This document shows positions 25,339-36,320 of a stretch of 64,000 bases of DNA, piece after piece. The position numbers were made by a program, and so were the translations under genes. The notes beneath the pieces were generated by a model. The model saw only the letters and a program-made list of their open reading frames with translations, ran no database searches and was not told the DNA's origin. This stretch comes from Streptomyces physcomitrii. GTDB taxonomy: Bacteria > Actinomycetota > Actinomycetes > Streptomycetales > Streptomycetaceae. The stretch covers positions 248,001 to 312,000 of the forward strand of contig NZ_JAAWWP010000001.1 of NCBI RefSeq assembly GCF_012273655.1, written 5' to 3'. The number at the start of each line of letters is the position of its first letter. Positions within the stretch are counted from its first letter, which is position 1.

Positions 25339-26361
25339 ATGACCCAGCACCGCGATCAGCACACCCCCGGCGGGCCGACCGGCACCGCCTCGGCCGCCGC
25401 TTCGGCCGACGCCCCCTCCGGCCCCCGGATGCTCGCCCTGCGCCAGCGCACCCTCGGCGGCCCCGAGGTCCTCGAACTGGCCGAACTGCCCCGCCCCGCC
25501 CCCGGCCCCTCCCAGCTCCAGGTGGCCGTGCACGCCGCGGGCCTGAACCCCACGGACTGGAAGCACCGCGCCCACCCGGCCTTCCTGCCCGCGCCGCCGT
25601 TCGTCCTCGGCTGGGACGTCTCCGGCACCGTCGAGGCGGTCGGCGTCGGCGTCACCCTCTTCAAGCCCGGCGACGAGGTCTTCGGGATGCTGCCCTATCC
25701 GTACGGCGTCGGCTCGCACGCCGAGTACGTGACCGGGCCCGCCCGCGCCTTCGCCCGCAAGCCCGCGGAGATCGACCACGTCCAGGCGGGCGCGCTGCCG
25801 CTCGCCTCGCTGACCGCCTGGCAGGCCCTGGTCGACACCGCCGGGCTCGAAGCGGGGCAGCGGGTGCTGATCCACGCCGCGGCCGGCGGCGTCGGCCACC
25901 TCGCCGTGCAGATCGCCAAGGCCCGCGGCGCCTACGTCATCGGCACCGCCAGCGCGGGCAAGCACGACTTCCTGCGCGGACTCGGCGCCGACGAGCTGAT
26001 CGACTACCGCACCACCGACTTCGCCGAGGCGGTACGGGAGGCCGACGTCGTCCTGGACACCATCGGCGGCGAGTACCGCTCCCGCAGCCTGCGCACCCTG
26101 CGGCCGGGCGGACTGCTGGTCTCGATCCTGCCGGTGGACCGGGAGGGGCTGGTGGCCGAGGCCGAGTCGCTCGGGGTCCGCGCCGAGACCCTCCTGGTCG
26201 AGGCCGACCACACCGGTATGCAGGCGATCGCGGCCCTGGCGGCCTCCGGCCGGCTGCGCGCCGAGATCGCCGGCACCTACCCGCTGGCCGAGGGCGCCAA
26301 GGCCCACGCCCTCGGCGAGACCAACCGGACCACCGGCAAGCTGGTGCTGACGGTGCGCTGA
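25339..26361 (+). CDS. Medium-chain NADP-dependent oxidoreductase (quinone reductase-like)
   Basis: 340-aa MDR-superfamily protein of the zinc-free quinone reductase group. The GroES-like N-terminal part has HAAGLNPTDWKHRAHPAFLP and the GWDVSGTVEAVGVGVTLF motif. The Rossmann fold contains IHAAAGGVGHLAVQIAKARG. The zinc-ligand cysteines of alcohol dehydrogenases are absent. It has a variable Ala/Gly-rich N-terminal tail. It is divergent from the GlxA-type regulator, which probably controls it. The substrate is unknown. Confidence 0.88.
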   Translation: MTQHRDQHTPGGPTGTASAAASADAPSGPRMLALRQRTLGGPEVLELAELPRPAPGPSQLQVAVHAAGLNPTDWKHRAHPAFLPAPPFVLGWDVSGTVEAVGVGVTLFKPGDEVFGMLPYPYGVGSHAEYVTGPARAFARKPAEIDHVQAGALPLASLTAWQALVDTAGLEAGQRVLIHAAAGGVGHLAVQIAKARGAYVIGTASAGKHDFLRGLGADELIDYRTTDFAEAVREADVVLDTIGGEYRSRSLRTLRPGGLLVSILPVDREGLVAEAESLGVRAETLLVEADHTGMQAIAALAASGRLRAEIAGTYPLAEGAKAHALGETNRTTGKLVLTVR

Positions 26362-26382
26362 GCGCCGGGAGGCCGCACACGA

Positions 26383-26416
26383 GAGGGAGCCCCGGTCCCA
26401 GGACCGGGGCTCCCTC
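26383..26416. terminator. Terminator between convergent oxidoreductase and phosphatase genes
   Basis: A perfect 16-bp inverted repeat (26383-26398 with 26401-26416), very tight loop. Confidence 0.8.
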
Positions 26417-26473
26417 TTCGATCTCCATCCCTGCGTACACGGCGCCCGTACGTACCTGCCGGTACGCGGCGGC

Positions 26474-28459
26474 TCACCCCCGCCAGGGCACCTCGAACCA
26501 CACCACCTTGCCGGTGCTCAGCCGGGTGGCGCCCCAGCGCCGGGCCAGCTTGTTGACCAGGTACAGGCCGCGCCCGCCCTCGTCGGTGGCGCGGGCCTGG
26601 CGGAGCCTCGGCAGCTGGGGGACGTCGTCGCCGACCTCGCAGCGCAGCACGTCGGTGCGCAGCAGCCGCAGGGTGATCGGGCGCGAGGCGTAGCGCACCG
26701 CGTTGGTGACCACCTCGCTGACGAGCAGCTCGACCGAGTCCGTCAGCTCCTCCAGGTCCCAGCGGGCGAGGGCGCTGCGGGCCAGCCGCCGCGCCCGGCT
26801 GGGCGTGGCGTCCTCCGGCTCCAGGAACCAGTAGGCGACATCGCTCGGCGCGATGCCGTCGAAGCGGGCGGCGAGCAGCGCGATGTCGTCGTCCCGGTCG
26901 CCCGGGCCGAGCATGTCGAGCACCTCGTCGCAGAGGGCCTCCAGGGGCGGCGGGTGGTCCGGGCCGGTCAACTGCGCGGTGGCGGCGAGGCGTTCGCGCA
27001 GCTGCTCTATGCCGGTCCAGACGTCCCGCAGCCGGGACTCCACCAGGCCGTCGGTGTAGAGCAGCAGGGTGGCGCCCGCGGGCGCGTCCAGCTCCACCGC
27101 CTCGAAGTCGACGCCGCCCACGCCGATCGGGGCGCCCGGCGGCACCCGCAGCACCTCCGCCCGGCCGCCGAGGTGCAGCAGCACGGGCGGCGGGTGGCCG
27201 GCGTTGGCGATGGTGATGCGGTGCGATACCGGGTCGTAGACCGCGTACATGCAGGTCGCCATGCGGTCGGTGCCGAGCCGCTGGGCCTGCTCGTCGAGGT
27301 GGTGCAGGACCTCCTGCGGCGGCAGGTCCAGGCCCGCGAGGGTCTGCGCGGTGGTCCGCAGCTGGCCCATGATCGCGGCGGAGGTCATCGAGTGCCCCAT
27401 GACGTCGCCGACGACGAGGGCGACCCGGCTGCCGGGCAGCGGGATCGCGTCGTACCAGTCGCCGCCGACCCGGGCGGTCTCCGCGGCCGGGAGGTAGCGG
27501 GAGGCGAGCCGGACGCCCATCGCGCGCGGCAGCGTCTCCGGGAGCATGGTGCGCTGCAACTCGTCGGCGATATAGGCCTCGCGGCCGTAGAGGACCGCCT
27601 TGTCGATGCCGAGCGCGCTGTGCGTGGCCAGCTGCGCCGCGACCAGCAGATCGTCCGTCTCGAAGGCCGAACGGTCCGGGCGGCGCAGGAAGATGGCGGC
27701 CCCGATCACCCGGCGCCGCCCCCGCAGCGGCGCCAGGATGGCCCGCTTGCCGTCCGGCAGGCTGAGGGTGTCGCCGAGCAGCTCGGGCAGCGCGGTACGG
27801 GCGGTGGCCGCGTCCGCGAAGACCGGGCGCACCCCGCGCAGCACCTCGGCGAGCGCGCCGCCCGGCTGCACCTCGCACAGCTCGGCGGTGACCGTCAGAT
27901 CGGGCCCGCTCTGCAGCGGCGGCAGCGGGGTGCCCTCGGTGTCCTGGTCGAGCGGGATCCGGTCGGTGCGGCGCAGCCGCAGCACCACGGGCCCGGCCGG
28001 GCGCTCGTCGCCGACCGGCAGCGGGTCGCGCAGATAGACCAGGATGGCGTCGGAGAAGGTCGGCACCGTCGCCCGGCACAGGCCCATCACGATCTCGTCG
28101 AGGTCGATGCCCCGGGCGATCCGCCGGGTCGCCGCGCCCACGAACCTCAGCCGGTCCCCGTCCCGCCGCATGGCCACGGCCGCCGGGCGCGCGGAGGCCG
28201 CCGCCTGGGTCGTCGGCCCGGCGCCCTCGTCGCCCGCCTGCATCTCCACGCCCTCCGGGGTCGGTCGCGGGCGGGGCGCATCTGGCTCGGCCGTCGACGA
28301 TTGCGAATGCTCATCACTGCCGGTGCCTGCCGGGGTCACGGGGTCGCCGGACCTGGCCTGCGCCGGGGTACGCAGCAGCGCCCCGCGCGGATCTGCGGGG
28401 GTGCCCGGCCGGGCAGCCTGCTGCTGCCGGGCCTCGTGGGAGGTGGGATGCTCCGTCAC
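26474..28459 (-). CDS. SpoIIE/RsbU-type phosphatase with GAF and RsbW-like kinase domains
   Basis: 661-aa cytosolic regulator for partner-switching. A disordered N-terminus is followed by a GAF-like sensor (about residues 113-290), a PP2C/SpoIIE phosphatase with LQRTMLPETLP, VGGDWYDAIPL and DDDIALLAARF (about 300-520), and a HATPase_c anti-sigma-kinase-like domain with SELVSEVVTNAVRYA-type motif VSEVVTNAVRYAS near residue 586 and GGRGLYLVNKLARRWG. It presumably acts on STAS anti-sigma antagonists in stress sigma-factor control. GTG 28459 is my start; ATG 28243, with GGAGG upstream, is a serious alternative that removes only disordered sequence. Confidence 0.88.
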   Translation of the reverse strand: MTEHPTSHEARQQQAARPGTPADPRGALLRTPAQARSGDPVTPAGTGSDEHSQSSTAEPDAPRPRPTPEGVEMQAGDEGAGPTTQAAASARPAAVAMRRDGDRLRFVGAATRRIARGIDLDEIVMGLCRATVPTFSDAILVYLRDPLPVGDERPAGPVVLRLRRTDRIPLDQDTEGTPLPPLQSGPDLTVTAELCEVQPGGALAEVLRGVRPVFADAATARTALPELLGDTLSLPDGKRAILAPLRGRRRVIGAAIFLRRPDRSAFETDDLLVAAQLATHSALGIDKAVLYGREAYIADELQRTMLPETLPRAMGVRLASRYLPAAETARVGGDWYDAIPLPGSRVALVVGDVMGHSMTSAAIMGQLRTTAQTLAGLDLPPQEVLHHLDEQAQRLGTDRMATCMYAVYDPVSHRITIANAGHPPPVLLHLGGRAEVLRVPPGAPIGVGGVDFEAVELDAPAGATLLLYTDGLVESRLRDVWTGIEQLRERLAATAQLTGPDHPPPLEALCDEVLDMLGPGDRDDDIALLAARFDGIAPSDVAYWFLEPEDATPSRARRLARSALARWDLEELTDSVELLVSEVVTNAVRYASRPITLRLLRTDVLRCEVGDDVPQLPRLRQARATDEGGRGLYLVNKLARRWGATRLSTGKVVWFEVPWRG

Positions 28460-28508
28460 GCGTGTCGAATCCGTCCGTCCGGGGCTGCGCGCCGTGCGCG
28501 CGGTGGTC

Positions 28509-29183
28509 TCAGGCGCGTCGGCAGTTGAGGAACAACTGGTGTTCCGGGTGAGCGCCGGTACTGGCCGGGGCGTACGCGAATGTCTCCTCGCCCGCGATCT
28601 CGAAGCCCGCCTCGCGCACCACCCGGCGCAGTTCGTCCCGCAGGAATCCCGATACCCGGATCGGGTGCCCCAGGAACGGAATTTCCGCGTCGTCCAGGTC
28701 GGCTTCCACCATGGACAGCGCGAACAGGCCACCGGGTCTGAGCAGTCGGTGGAACTGCCGCAGGGCGTACGGGATCTCCGGGCGCGGCAGCATCAGCAGC
28801 GTGAAGTAGCAGGCGATGCCGTCGAACTCCCCGAGACCGTCGGGCCCTTCGGTCCGCAGCGCCGCGAGATCCCGCCGCAGGAACCGCCCCTCGGGGACGT
28901 TCTTGCGGGCGAGTTCCAGCATGCCCTCGGAGAGGTCGACGCCGGTCACCGTGTGGCCCGCCGCCACGAGCGCGCGGGCCGTGGGCAGGCCGGTTCCGCA
29001 GCCCACGTCCAGCACCCGGGAGCCCGGGGGGAGTTGAGCCGCCAGCCAGCCGCCGGAGGCGAGCTGGCCCTCCTTGTGCGGGAAGGCGTCGTCGTAGCGC
29101 GCGCCGATGGCGTCGAAGGCCTCGGCCTGACCCGTACGGTCGGGTGCCGCACCGTCGCCGTATCCCTCGTAAGCCTCGCTCAC
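28509..29183 (-). CDS. Class I SAM-dependent methyltransferase
   Basis: 224 aa. Motif I is VLDVGCGTGLPTARALVAAG (57-76). VTGVDLSEGMLELARKNVP is the acidic SAM-ribose loop, and LLRPGGLFALSMVEADLDDA is a motif III-like block. The order agrees with small-molecule (UbiE/methyltransferase_11 type) enzymes. The substrate is unknown. It starts with GTG at 29183. Confidence 0.85.
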   Translation of the reverse strand: MSEAYEGYGDGAAPDRTGQAEAFDAIGARYDDAFPHKEGQLASGGWLAAQLPPGSRVLDVGCGTGLPTARALVAAGHTVTGVDLSEGMLELARKNVPEGRFLRRDLAALRTEGPDGLGEFDGIACYFTLLMLPRPEIPYALRQFHRLLRPGGLFALSMVEADLDDAEIPFLGHPIRVSGFLRDELRRVVREAGFEIAGEETFAYAPASTGAHPEHQLFLNCRRA

Positions 29184-29303
29184 GTCCTGCCGCCCCTCGA
29201 TGACTGATTGTCAGGTCCCGCACCCACTGGCGGAGTTGCAGCCACGCGACCTTGCGGGGGAACGATCCTACGGGTCAACCATGGGGGCGCATCAAGGGTC
29301 TCA

Positions 29304-29999
29304 TCAGGACACATGCGCGGGCGTCCGGTCCCAGTTGTCCGGCAGAGAGGGGATCGTCCACGTCGGATCCGGCCGCCAGTCCTGCCATCCGTCGGCGAAC
29401 GGGGCACCCCACTCGGCGATGTGCGCCACCGCACGCCTCCCCGCCTCCCGGACCCGGCCCGCCTGACCGGCGTCCATCAGCCCGGCCCGCTGCGCCTCGG
29501 CGAACTCGTCCTCGTCGCGCCAGGACCAACTGCGGTCCTCGTACACGCAGATGTCGAGGAAGTGGTCCTCGGAATCCACGCCGCCGGCCCAGCGCTCGCG
29601 CGGCTGCTCCAGATTGACGTACCAGTTCTTGAAGCGCCAGCCCTGCTCCCAGAACAGCCAAACGGACCACGGATCGCCCGGCCGTGCGAGTTTCAGCACG
29701 CCGGTCCCGAACCACCGGTCGCGCTGCACGGCCCGCGGCTTGGTGTACCGGGTGGCCAGCGGCTCCAGGTGGACCGGGGTGCCGTCGGCGAGCACCGGCT
29801 TCACGCACTCGGTGCCCGGGGCGAGCCAGACGGCGAGCAGTTCCGGGGTGTCCTCGACGACCGTCACCGGGCGGCAGATGTGGAAGCGCTCGCCCGCGTT
29901 CTCGCGGTAGCGCCACAGGATCTGGGCGCCGGGCGGCCAGTGTCCGCCGCCGCCTCCGCCGCCCTCGCGGGCTCTGTCCGCCGTGTCTGGGTCTGTCAT
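29304..29999 (-). CDS. DUF402 domain protein
   Basis: 231 aa. After a Gly-rich start it shows the DUF402 core: WLFWEQGWRFKNWYVNLEQP, then DHFLDICVYEDRSWSWRDED. The invariant W/Y-x-N-L, D-x-x-L-D and D-E-D-E-F residues that line the metal/phosphate site of FomD-like and nucleoside-diphosphatase relatives are present. It is probably a phosphohydrolase, substrate unknown. ATG 29999. Confidence 0.8.
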   Translation of the reverse strand: MTDPDTADRAREGGGGGGGHWPPGAQILWRYRENAGERFHICRPVTVVEDTPELLAVWLAPGTECVKPVLADGTPVHLEPLATRYTKPRAVQRDRWFGTGVLKLARPGDPWSVWLFWEQGWRFKNWYVNLEQPRERWAGGVDSEDHFLDICVYEDRSWSWRDEDEFAEAQRAGLMDAGQAGRVREAGRRAVAHIAEWGAPFADGWQDWRPDPTWTIPSLPDNWDRTPAHVS

Positions 30000-30171
30000 G
30001 AGCGGATTTTAGATGCCTGCGGCATACACCGCTGCGGCGCGGGTCACCGGGGCCCGGGCTACCGCCGGTTACGGGCGAGTTCCGGCCACCGCGGATCCCG
30101 GCCCGCACACCTGTGCCCACGCGGGTCCCCGCCCGGACGGACGGGGACCGCGCAGGACTGTGGACACACCC

Positions 30172-31593
30172 CTACGGCCGGGTCATCCGCAGCACGTCGA
30201 GCGCCTCGTCCAGCTGCTCGACGGTGAGATCGCCGCGCTCCACATAACCGGACTCCAGGACCACCTCGCGGATGGTCTTCCGCTCCGCGAGCGACTTCTT
30301 GGCGATCTTCGCCGCCTCCTCGTAGCCGAGGTACTTGTTGAGCGGGGTCACCACCGAGGGCGAGGACTCGGCGTACTCCCGGGCCCGCTCCCGGTCGGCG
30401 GTGATCCCGTCCACGGTGCGGTCGGCGAGCAACCGCGCCACGTTCGCGAGCAGCCGGATCGACTCCAGTACGTTCTTGGCGATCACCGGGAGCATCACGT
30501 TCAGCTCGAAGTTCCCGGCCGCGCCGGCCGCCGCGACGGTCGCGTCGTTCCCGGTGACCTGCGCGGCGACCATCAAGGTGGCCTCCGGGATCACCGGGTT
30601 CACCTTGCCCGGCATGATCGAGGAGCCCGGCTGGAGATCGGGCAGCGCGATCTCGGCGAGGCCGGTGCGCGGGCCCGAGGCCATCCAGCGCAGATCGTTG
30701 GCGATCTTGGTGAACCCGACCGCGACGGTTCGCAGCTGCCCGCTGATCTCGACGATCGCGTCCCGCGCGCCCTGCGCCTCGAAGTGGTCCCGCGCCTCGG
30801 TCAGCGGCAGCCCGGTGGCCCGCGCCACCTCGGCGATCACGGCCGCCGGGAAGCCGGGCGGGGTGTTGATCCCGGTGCCCACCGCGGTGCCGCCGAGCGG
30901 GAGTTCGGCCAGCCGCGGCAGCGAGGCCTCAAGCCTCTCGATCCCGTACCGCACCTGCGCCGCGTACCCCGCGAACTCCTGCCCCAGCGTCACCGGCGTG
31001 GCGTCCATCAGATGCGTACGCCCCGACTTCACGACATCCGCGAACTCCTCCGCCTTGCGGCCGAGCGCGGCGGCCAGGTGGTCCAGGGCCGGGATCAGAT
31101 CGCGGGTCACCGCCGCCGTCGCCGCGATGTGGATCGAGGACGGGAAGACGTCGTTGGAGGACTGCGAGGCGTTCACATGGTCGTTGGGGTGGACCTCCCG
31201 CCCCAGCCGCTCGGTCGCCAGGGTGGCGAGCACCTCGTTGGTGTTCATGTTCGAGGAGGTGCCGGACCCCGTCTGGAAGACGTCGACCGGGAAGTGCGCG
31301 TCCCACCGCCCCTCGGCGACCTCCCGCGCGGCCTCCCGCACCGCCTCGGCGATGTCCTTGTCCAGGACCCCGAGTTCGGCGTTCACCTTCGCTGCGGCCG
31401 CCTTGATCTGCGCCAGCGCCTCGATGTGCGCCCGCTCGATCCGCTGCCCCGAGACCGGGAAGTTCTCCACCGCCCGCTGCGTCTGCGCCCGCCATTTCGC
31501 CTCCGCGGGAACCCGGACCTCTCCCATGGAGTCGTGCTCGATGCGGTACTCGCCCTCGGAGCCGGGCGCGGGGGTGCCGTGCGTCGTGGTCAT
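30172..31593 (-). CDS. fumC: Fumarate hydratase class II
   Basis: 473-aa oxygen-stable fumarase (fumarate to L-malate in the TCA cycle). Signature [11 protein letters not shown] (about residues 323-333) with the flexible catalytic Ser loop. [31 protein letters not shown] and the [17 protein letters not shown] block are also intact. Length is normal. A class I fumarase is encoded 1.2 kb away, giving both an Fe-S and an Fe-S-free enzyme, as in other Streptomyces. Confidence 0.95.
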   Translation of the reverse strand: MTTTHGTPAPGSEGEYRIEHDSMGEVRVPAEAKWRAQTQRAVENFPVSGQRIERAHIEALAQIKAAAAKVNAELGVLDKDIAEAVREAAREVAEGRWDAHFPVDVFQTGSGTSSNMNTNEVLATLATERLGREVHPNDHVNASQSSNDVFPSSIHIAATAAVTRDLIPALDHLAAALGRKAEEFADVVKSGRTHLMDATPVTLGQEFAGYAAQVRYGIERLEASLPRLAELPLGGTAVGTGINTPPGFPAAVIAEVARATGLPLTEARDHFEAQGARDAIVEISGQLRTVAVGFTKIANDLRWMASGPRTGLAEIALPDLQPGSSIMPGKVNPVIPEATLMVAAQVTGNDATVAAAGAAGNFELNVMLPVIAKNVLESIRLLANVARLLADRTVDGITADRERAREYAESSPSVVTPLNKYLGYEEAAKIAKKSLAERKTIREVVLESGYVERGDLTVEQLDEALDVLRMTRP

Positions 31594-31835
31594 GTGTGGT
31601 GTACCTCCTGGTGGGGGAGCGGCGGACGGGGTGGCGGGTATTCCCCTTACGCGTACCTACTGACGGGTCAATAGATTCCCAAGAGGCTTCCCACTCTCTG
31701 TGAGCGCGTGATTGCGTTGACGCCACTGTGTTCGAAGAAGGCATCGCCGTGCTGACCACGAGCCATGCCGCACACCAGGGGAGGTCCGTTCCCTCCCCCC
31801 CCAACACCCCGCAACCTTCCGCAGGAGCACCCGTC

Positions 31836-32720
31836 ATGCCCGTCTGGCAGCCCGAGTCCGCCGACGAGTACGTGCTCGGCCGCGTCCCCGTGGTCTTCGC
31901 GAGCGGGGCGGCGGTGGCCGTCTGTGGGATGCGCTGGTTCAGGGATGCGCAGCGGCGGGACATCCAGGGCGAGTTGCCCGGCTGGCCACCCGGACCGGTG
32001 TTCACGCCGAAGAAGGGAGCCGAACGACACGGTCGTCGCGTACTGCGGGGCGCCGGCCGGGTGGTCGGCACTCTGGTCATGGCCGCGCTGACCGGAGGGG
32101 GAGCGGGAGGGGTGAGCGTCCCCGGGCGCCCGGAGGACCCGCCCAACGAGACAGCGGACTTTCCGGTGCTCTGGGGCGACGCCGGAAGTGTGGCGCGCAC
32201 CCTGCCTTGGCAGTTGGACATCTCCCGGCGGCCGCGGAACTACCGCACGCACCTCACGGCGACGGACCGGCGATTGCTGATCACGGGATTTCCGCATGCG
32301 GACGAGATCCACGACGAGGTGCTCTGGCAAGTCGACCGCGATGCGGTGTCTTCGGTGCGGCGCAAGGATTTCAGTGCCTTCGCGGGAGACGGCTACCGCG
32401 CCACTCGCTGCGATATGCAGATCGCCTTCGCCGACGAGTCCTGGTGCAGGCTCGCTTCGCACTACCGGGACGAGATCTGCGAGTACCTGGTCGACGGGGC
32501 GGAGCCGGTGCCGCTGAACAGCCTCTCCGCGGAACAGCGGGCACGCGTGGAAGAGTTTTGTGAACGGCACGCGGGAGAGGGTTCCGCCCTGGTGACCTTG
32601 CGGGACGACGGAATCTACCGCGTCGATGTGCGTGATCCCGCGAAGGCCGACGCCTTTTCGGGGATGTTCGCGGCGTCCGATTTCATGGACCGGACGGGCG
32701 GGGATCCGGACGATTCCTGA
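31836..32720 (+). CDS. Uncharacterised protein between the fumarase genes
   Basis: 294 aa, not recognised. ATG 31836 has AGGAG (GCAGGAGCACCCGTC) upstream; an open frame to GTG 31728 has no such site. The protein has an early moderately hydrophobic stretch (YVLGRVPVVFASGAAVAVCG), a Gly-rich hydrophobic stretch (RVVGTLVMAALTGGGAGG), and an acidic, Trp/Arg-rich C-terminal half (THLTATDRRLLITGF, then WQVDRDAVSSVRRKDF) that resembles a PH-like fold. Codon use is less GC-biased than its neighbours in the 3' half. There is no operon partner: both neighbours are on the other strand. Confidence 0.7.
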   Translation: MPVWQPESADEYVLGRVPVVFASGAAVAVCGMRWFRDAQRRDIQGELPGWPPGPVFTPKKGAERHGRRVLRGAGRVVGTLVMAALTGGGAGGVSVPGRPEDPPNETADFPVLWGDAGSVARTLPWQLDISRRPRNYRTHLTATDRRLLITGFPHADEIHDEVLWQVDRDAVSSVRRKDFSAFAGDGYRATRCDMQIAFADESWCRLASHYRDEICEYLVDGAEPVPLNSLSAEQRARVEEFCERHAGEGSALVTLRDDGIYRVDVRDPAKADAFSGMFAASDFMDRTGGDPDDS

Positions 32721-32765
32721 GATCCGCCGCCCCCGCCCTCCCTCGCCACGGAACCCCGCCCCGCC

Positions 32766-34430
<1,665 letters not shown>

Positions 34431-34623
34431 GATGCGGCTTTTCCTCACTCGGCAGACATCGCTGGCCTCCATGGGCAGCGCCCTCCAGCGTAGAACCTGC
34501 CGGGGCCGCCGCTCCTGTGAGGTAAGGCTCAGCGGCCCGGCGGGAGGGGGCCGATCCGGCGGCGGCCGGGACCCTGCCGGGCCGGGCGGGAAGGCGCGGC
34601 ACGGCGGGACCGGATGCCCTAGT

Positions 34624-34637
34624 CGCGATCTATCGCG
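34624..34637. promoter_or_regulatory. Palindrome in the DUF1707 gene promoter
   Basis: CGCGATCTATCGCG: perfect 6-bp arms around CT. It ends 5 bp before the -10 TAGGGT (34643-34648), so a bound protein would overlap the promoter. Confidence 0.5.
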
Positions 34638-34642
34638 TTCGG

Positions 34643-34648
34643 TAGGGT
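34643..34648 (+). promoter_or_regulatory. -10 element, leaderless start of the DUF1707 gene
   Basis: TAGGGT ends 6 nt before the GTG at 34655. Transcription would begin at the start codon. Confidence 0.55.
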
Positions 34649-34654
34649 GGATCC

Positions 34655-35395
34655 GTGGACCTCGAAAAGCGCCCCCAGCCGTCGGGGCAGCCCTCGGAGC
34701 AGACCTCGGGGCAGTCGGTGGAGATGCCCTCGCGGGCGCCGTTCGCCGAGCCCGGGGAGCCGCCGCTGCGCGCCTCGGACGCCGACCGTGACCGTATCGC
34801 CGACATCCTCGGAGAGGCGCTGGCCGAGGGCCGGCTCACCGCCGAGGAGCACTCCGAGCGGATCGACTCCGTCTACCGGGCCAAGACCCAGGGCGAGTTG
34901 GAGCCGCTGGTGCGCGATCTGCCGGGCGCGCACCGCGCGGGCCCGCAGCTGGCGGTGCCCGGGCGGCCCGTCCCCGGCACCATCCCGGCGGAGCCGGACG
35001 AGAACCTGGTCGCGGTGTTCAGCTCCTCGGTGCGCAAGGGGCGCTGGCGGGTCGGCCGCAGGACCCACGCCTACGCGGTCTTCGGCAGCGTGGAGATCGA
35101 CCTGAGCCAGGCGGTCTTCGAGTACCCGCAGGTGGTGATCAAGGCGGTCTCGGTCTTCGGCAGCGTCGAGGTGCGGGTCCCGGAGAACGTCTCGCTGCGC
35201 GGCAGCGGCGGCGGTGTGCTCGGCAACTTCGAGGTCGACACCCTGGATTCCGTCGAACCGGAAGCGCCCGTCGTCTACGTCGAGGGCCTCGCCGTCCTCG
35301 GGAACATCGACGCCAAGGCCAAGCGCGGCAAGCTCATCAGCAACCTCCAGCGCAAGCTGCGCGGCAAGGGGCACGGCTCCCACTTCGGCCACTGA
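34655..35395 (+). CDS. DUF1707 and LiaF-like C-terminal domain protein
   Basis: 246 aa. A disordered start is followed by DUF1707 (about residues 37-90: [20 protein letters not shown], then [13 protein letters not shown]). The C-terminal beta-helical LiaF/DUF2154-like domain has repeated FGSVEI/FGSVEV strands ([36 protein letters not shown]). It has no TM segment. The family is common in actinobacteria and linked to envelope-stress systems elsewhere, but the role here is unknown. GTG start at 34655 with a leaderless promoter. Confidence 0.82.
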   Translation: MDLEKRPQPSGQPSEQTSGQSVEMPSRAPFAEPGEPPLRASDADRDRIADILGEALAEGRLTAEEHSERIDSVYRAKTQGELEPLVRDLPGAHRAGPQLAVPGRPVPGTIPAEPDENLVAVFSSSVRKGRWRVGRRTHAYAVFGSVEIDLSQAVFEYPQVVIKAVSVFGSVEVRVPENVSLRGSGGGVLGNFEVDTLDSVEPEAPVVYVEGLAVLGNIDAKAKRGKLISNLQRKLRGKGHGSHFGH

Positions 35396-35656
35396 CCTGG
35401 GCTTTCCGGGGGTGCGGTGGTCCCGCTCGCCGGGCCCGCGGGCCGCTTGCCGGGCTCCTCTCCGCCGGGGCCCGGAGGCTGCGGTCCGGTGACCGCGGAT
35501 GTCCCCAACTCCCGCCCGCCGGAAGGAAGTAGAGGACCCTGGCCGTAAAGGCGCGGTCCTCGCCGGTGGTTCCTGTGCGCGTGCTTAGCGGCGTGCGAGG
35601 GCGGGTATTCCTTGCTGCATCGTCACTCGCCGCGAAGCTGTCGTCAGGAGTAGACC

Positions 35657-36031
35657 GTGCCGCAACCGCCGCATCAGCCCCTGCAGGTCGCTGCCGTTCG
35701 GCCCCAGCGGGTGCCAGTGCGCGAGCGCGACCAGGACGCGCCCTGGCACTCGGACGCGGTCTGCCGCCGTGACGAGGCCGGCCTCTTCTTCGCCCCGTCC
35801 AAGGAGCCCACGGCCGCCCGGCTCTCCCGCGAGGAGGCCGCGAAGCGGGTCTGCGCACGCTGCCCGGTGATGATCGAGTGCCGCGAGCACGCGCTCGTCC
35901 AGCCCGAACCGTACGGCGTCTGGGGCGGGTTGACGGCCGCCGAGCGGCGCGTGGTCCTCGCCCGCCGCCGCCGTCGCGACCTCGAACTCCAGAAGGCCCG
36001 CGCCACCGGCCGCATAGCCGCCGCGGGCTGA
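35657..36031 (+). CDS. wblI: WhiB-like Fe-S transcription factor
   Basis: 124 aa. Four cluster cysteines C36, C66, C69 and C75 (AVCRRD; RVCARCPVMIEC) bind a [4Fe-4S] cluster. The GVWGG turn (87-91) is followed by the basic C-terminal RRVVLARRRRRDLELQKAR. GTG 35657 is preceded by AGGAG at 35646-35650. The name wblI rests on the remembered order fumarase - DUF1707 - wblI - glpX of S. coelicolor; by sequence alone I can only say WhiB family. Confidence 0.82.
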   Translation: MPQPPHQPLQVAAVRPQRVPVRERDQDAPWHSDAVCRRDEAGLFFAPSKEPTAARLSREEAAKRVCARCPVMIECREHALVQPEPYGVWGGLTAAERRVVLARRRRRDLELQKARATGRIAAAG

Positions 36032-36075
36032 ACTCCCGCCGGGGGCTGAACTCCGGCGCCCGCCGGGCCACTTCG

Positions 36076-36139
36076 CGTACGTATGTCTCGGCGTGCGTCT
36101 GTCCCTGCGTACGTCTGTCTCGGCGTGCGTCTGCCTTCG
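36076..36139. repeat. 32-bp direct repeat, two copies
   Basis: Two adjacent 32-bp copies (36076-36107 and 36108-36139) beginning CGTACGT and sharing GTCTCGGCGTGCGTCTG. They lie between the convergent wblI and glpX genes. Confidence 0.7.
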
Positions 36140-36238
36140 GTGTGCGTGCGCACCGCCTTACGTACGCGTCGCCGTGCATGCGTCCCGTCCGCGGGCACCC
36201 CTGCCGACGACTGCCGTACGCCCCGCCGTGTACGCCGC

Positions 36239-36267
36239 GGGGCGCCCCTCCTGGTGAGGGGCGCCCC
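36239..36267. terminator. Terminator between wblI and glpX
   Basis: A perfect 12-bp stem (36239-36250 with 36256-36267) and a CTGGT loop. Confidence 0.8.
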
Positions 36268-36320
36268 GTGGCGGCTTCCGGCTCTCCGGTCCGCGCGGTC
36301 CGACTGCCGCGCGCGGCGGT

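Noticed and set aside
34431..34472. Longer class I fumarase start at 34472
   Set aside because: The family begins near MPEF-Y-D-LP, which is ATG 34430 with an upstream purine-rich site. The extra 14 residues are not family-like.
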